Source: Sedimentisphaerales bacterium (lineage in GTDB: Bacteria > Planctomycetota > Phycisphaerae > Sedimentisphaerales > SM23-30). Taken from it: a stretch of 8,097 nucleotides of DNA. The stretch spans positions 1 to 8,097 of the forward strand of contig JAFGDI010000186.1 of the NCBI GenBank assembly GCA_016932145.1, read 5' to 3'. The notes beneath the pieces are model-generated. The model was not told the DNA's origin and did not search any database. It worked only from the letters and a program-made list of their open reading frames with translations. The position numbers and the translations under genes were made by a program. Below are positions 7,076 through 8,097 of the stretch, in pieces (the stretch's first letter is position 1; each line of letters begins with the position of its first letter).

Positions 7076-7944
7076 TGTATTCAATGGCTATGAAGATAAG
7101 TACAACAGAACTGCCTTGCATTGATAGAATAGGTGAATTTTCGCTTTGTAATCCTGTTTTTGACTTTACCTATCGTAATCCGACAAATATTTTGCATTTA
7201 TATAATTATAGCGGTTTGGTCCGCATAAATTCCAGAGAATATCAATTTGCCCCCGGCGATATTACCTGCATACAGGGCGGCAGTGTCTATAGCTATAGCT
7301 CTGCTGAGCCGGGTAAGCACTGGTGTGTCCATTTTTATGATATGCCCACCGGGACAGACAAGGGTATAGAAATACCAGAGTTTATTCCGCTGGGTATAAA
7401 CAGTTTATTTCTGGCCGAGCAGATAAAGCATATAAGCACTCTTTTTAATACGATGGGCACTAATACCAATACTGTGCTGATGAATCTCGAGGCCAGATAC
7501 AGGCTCAAGGCATTGCTCTTATCGGTCAGTATTTTGCTTACTGGTCAGAAAAGAGGATCACGCAGTAAGGGCAGTTTTACCTGGGATAAGATACTTAACT
7601 GGATCGATGATAATCTCAGTGAGCCGATCTCGACCGCTGAGCTGGCCAAAATGGCCAATCTAACGGCCAATACTTTTTCGCAAAAGTTCAAAAAGCAATA
7701 TAATGTTACCATAAGCCAGTATATTCTGCGTAAGCGGATCGATAAGGCCAGGTCACTGCTTACTACTACCACTTTGACCATATATGAGGTTGGTGCTGCA
7801 GTTGGTATTGCCGACCCGCAATATTTTAATAAGCAATTTCATAAAGTCACCGGCGTAAGTCCCAGTCGCTATCGGGATGAAAATCAGGATTATCTCAGTC
7901 AGGTTGCCAGCGACCTGGCTACTAAAGGCGGATTCTGGAGCTAG
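7075..7944 (+). CDS. AraC-family transcriptional regulator with N-terminal cupin-type sensor domain
   Basis: The 289-residue protein has the typical AraC length and plan. Residues about 20-90 form a beta-rich, cupin-like ligand domain (YSGLVRINSREYQFAPGDITCIQGGSVYSYS). The C-terminal DNA-binding part has a first helix-turn-helix at about 185-210 (ISTAELAKMANLTANTFSQKFKKQYN), a linking helix (ISQYILRKRIDKARSLL), and a second helix-turn-helix at about 235-267 ending in GVSPSRYR, the family signature. It faces away from the kinase operon across 467 bases and probably responds to the sugar handled there; this is inference. The start is uncertain: ATG at 7075, 7084 and 7090 are all in frame near the N-terminus and none has a Shine-Dalgarno sequence. 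The first gives MYSMAMKIS; the difference is five residues at most. Confidence 0.92.
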   Translation: MYSMAMKISTTELPCIDRIGEFSLCNPVFDFTYRNPTNILHLYNYSGLVRINSREYQFAPGDITCIQGGSVYSYSSAEPGKHWCVHFYDMPTGTDKGIEIPEFIPLGINSLFLAEQIKHISTLFNTMGTNTNTVLMNLEARYRLKALLLSVSILLTGQKRGSRSKGSFTWDKILNWIDDNLSEPISTAELAKMANLTANTFSQKFKKQYNVTISQYILRKRIDKARSLLTTTTLTIYEVGAAVGIADPQYFNKQFHKVTGVSPSRYRDENQDYLSQVASDLATKGGFWS

Positions 7945-7997
7945 AATCATAAGATTTTTATCTGTATTACCATGTTAACAACGACATAGCCGGCAAC

Positions 7998-8014
7998 AAG
8001 AAATAAGAAATAAG
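7998..8014 (+). repeat. Short tandem heptamer
   Basis: AAGAAAT occurs twice in a row followed by AAG, within the non-coding tail after the regulator. It is a low-complexity purine run and no role can be assigned. Confidence 0.3.
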
Positions 8015-8018
8015 GTAA

Positions 8019-8040
8019 CCGTTCACACGGATTTTCTTCT
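8019..8040 (+). terminator. Weak candidate terminator after the AraC gene
   Basis: CCGT-tcac-ACGG forms a 4-bp stem followed by ATTTTCTTCT, 74 bases after the regulator's stop. The stem is short and the T-run is broken, so this is a tentative call. Confidence 0.25.
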
Positions 8041-8048
8041 CTGGGAAC

Positions 8049-8066
8049 GCCGAGCCCCAGCTCGGC
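8049..8066. repeat. Perfect GC-rich hairpin, possible dispersed intergenic repeat
   Basis: GCCGAGC and GCTCGGC form a 7-bp stem around a CCCA loop, preceded by GGGAAC (8043-8048) and followed by TATTATC with no T-run. It is much richer in GC than its surroundings. This shape recalls short palindromic repeats scattered between genes in some bacteria. Only one copy lies in this window, so dispersal is not shown here. It could instead be an atypical terminator of the regulator gene. Confidence 0.45.
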
Positions 8067-8097
8067 TATTATCAGGCAAAACTAACAGATTGCCCGA

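Overview
The window reads as a compact mannose or mannoside utilisation locus. Four genes lie on the minus strand: a ROK-family sugar kinase, a long class I mannose-6-phosphate isomerase-like protein, a sugar-porter MFS transporter, and a secreted glycoside hydrolase family 38 (GH38, alpha-mannosidase-type) protein that runs off the left edge. An AraC-family regulator is transcribed divergently on the plus strand. The order of transcription is kinase, isomerase, transporter, hydrolase.

Layout: 1-2195 GH38-like exported enzyme (minus, C-terminus outside the window); 2196-2374 gap with a possible weak terminator and a small palindrome; 2375-3838 transporter; 3839-3893 short gap; 3894-5651 isomerase-like protein, whose ATG overlaps the kinase TGA by 4 bases; 5648-6607 ROK kinase; 6608-7074 divergent regulatory region with candidate promoters and operators; 7075-7944 AraC regulator; 7945-8097 non-coding tail with a perfect GC-rich hairpin.

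Proposed logic (inference): the exported GH38 enzyme releases a monosaccharide, probably mannose, outside the cytoplasm. The MFS porter imports it, the ROK kinase phosphorylates it at C6, and the isomerase converts mannose-6-phosphate to fructose-6-phosphate for glycolysis. The AraC protein probably senses the sugar and controls the divergent operon and perhaps itself. The unusual points are the composite GH38 protein, a domain of about 220 residues in front of the isomerase, a ROK kinase without the usual zinc motif, and a cluster of short repeats overlapping the regulator's start.

Organism: a bacterium of intermediate GC content. The Sec signal peptide, the GH38 protein with a polysaccharide-lyase-like N-terminus, the Bacteroides-style long isomerase and the cupin/AraC regulator suit a glycan-degrading anaerobe of the PVC group (for example Lentisphaerota) or Bacteroidota. 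No marker gene decides this, so it is a low-confidence guess. No tRNA, rRNA, CRISPR array or transposase was seen. The cluster is coherent but made of known protein families; I see no wholly new system.
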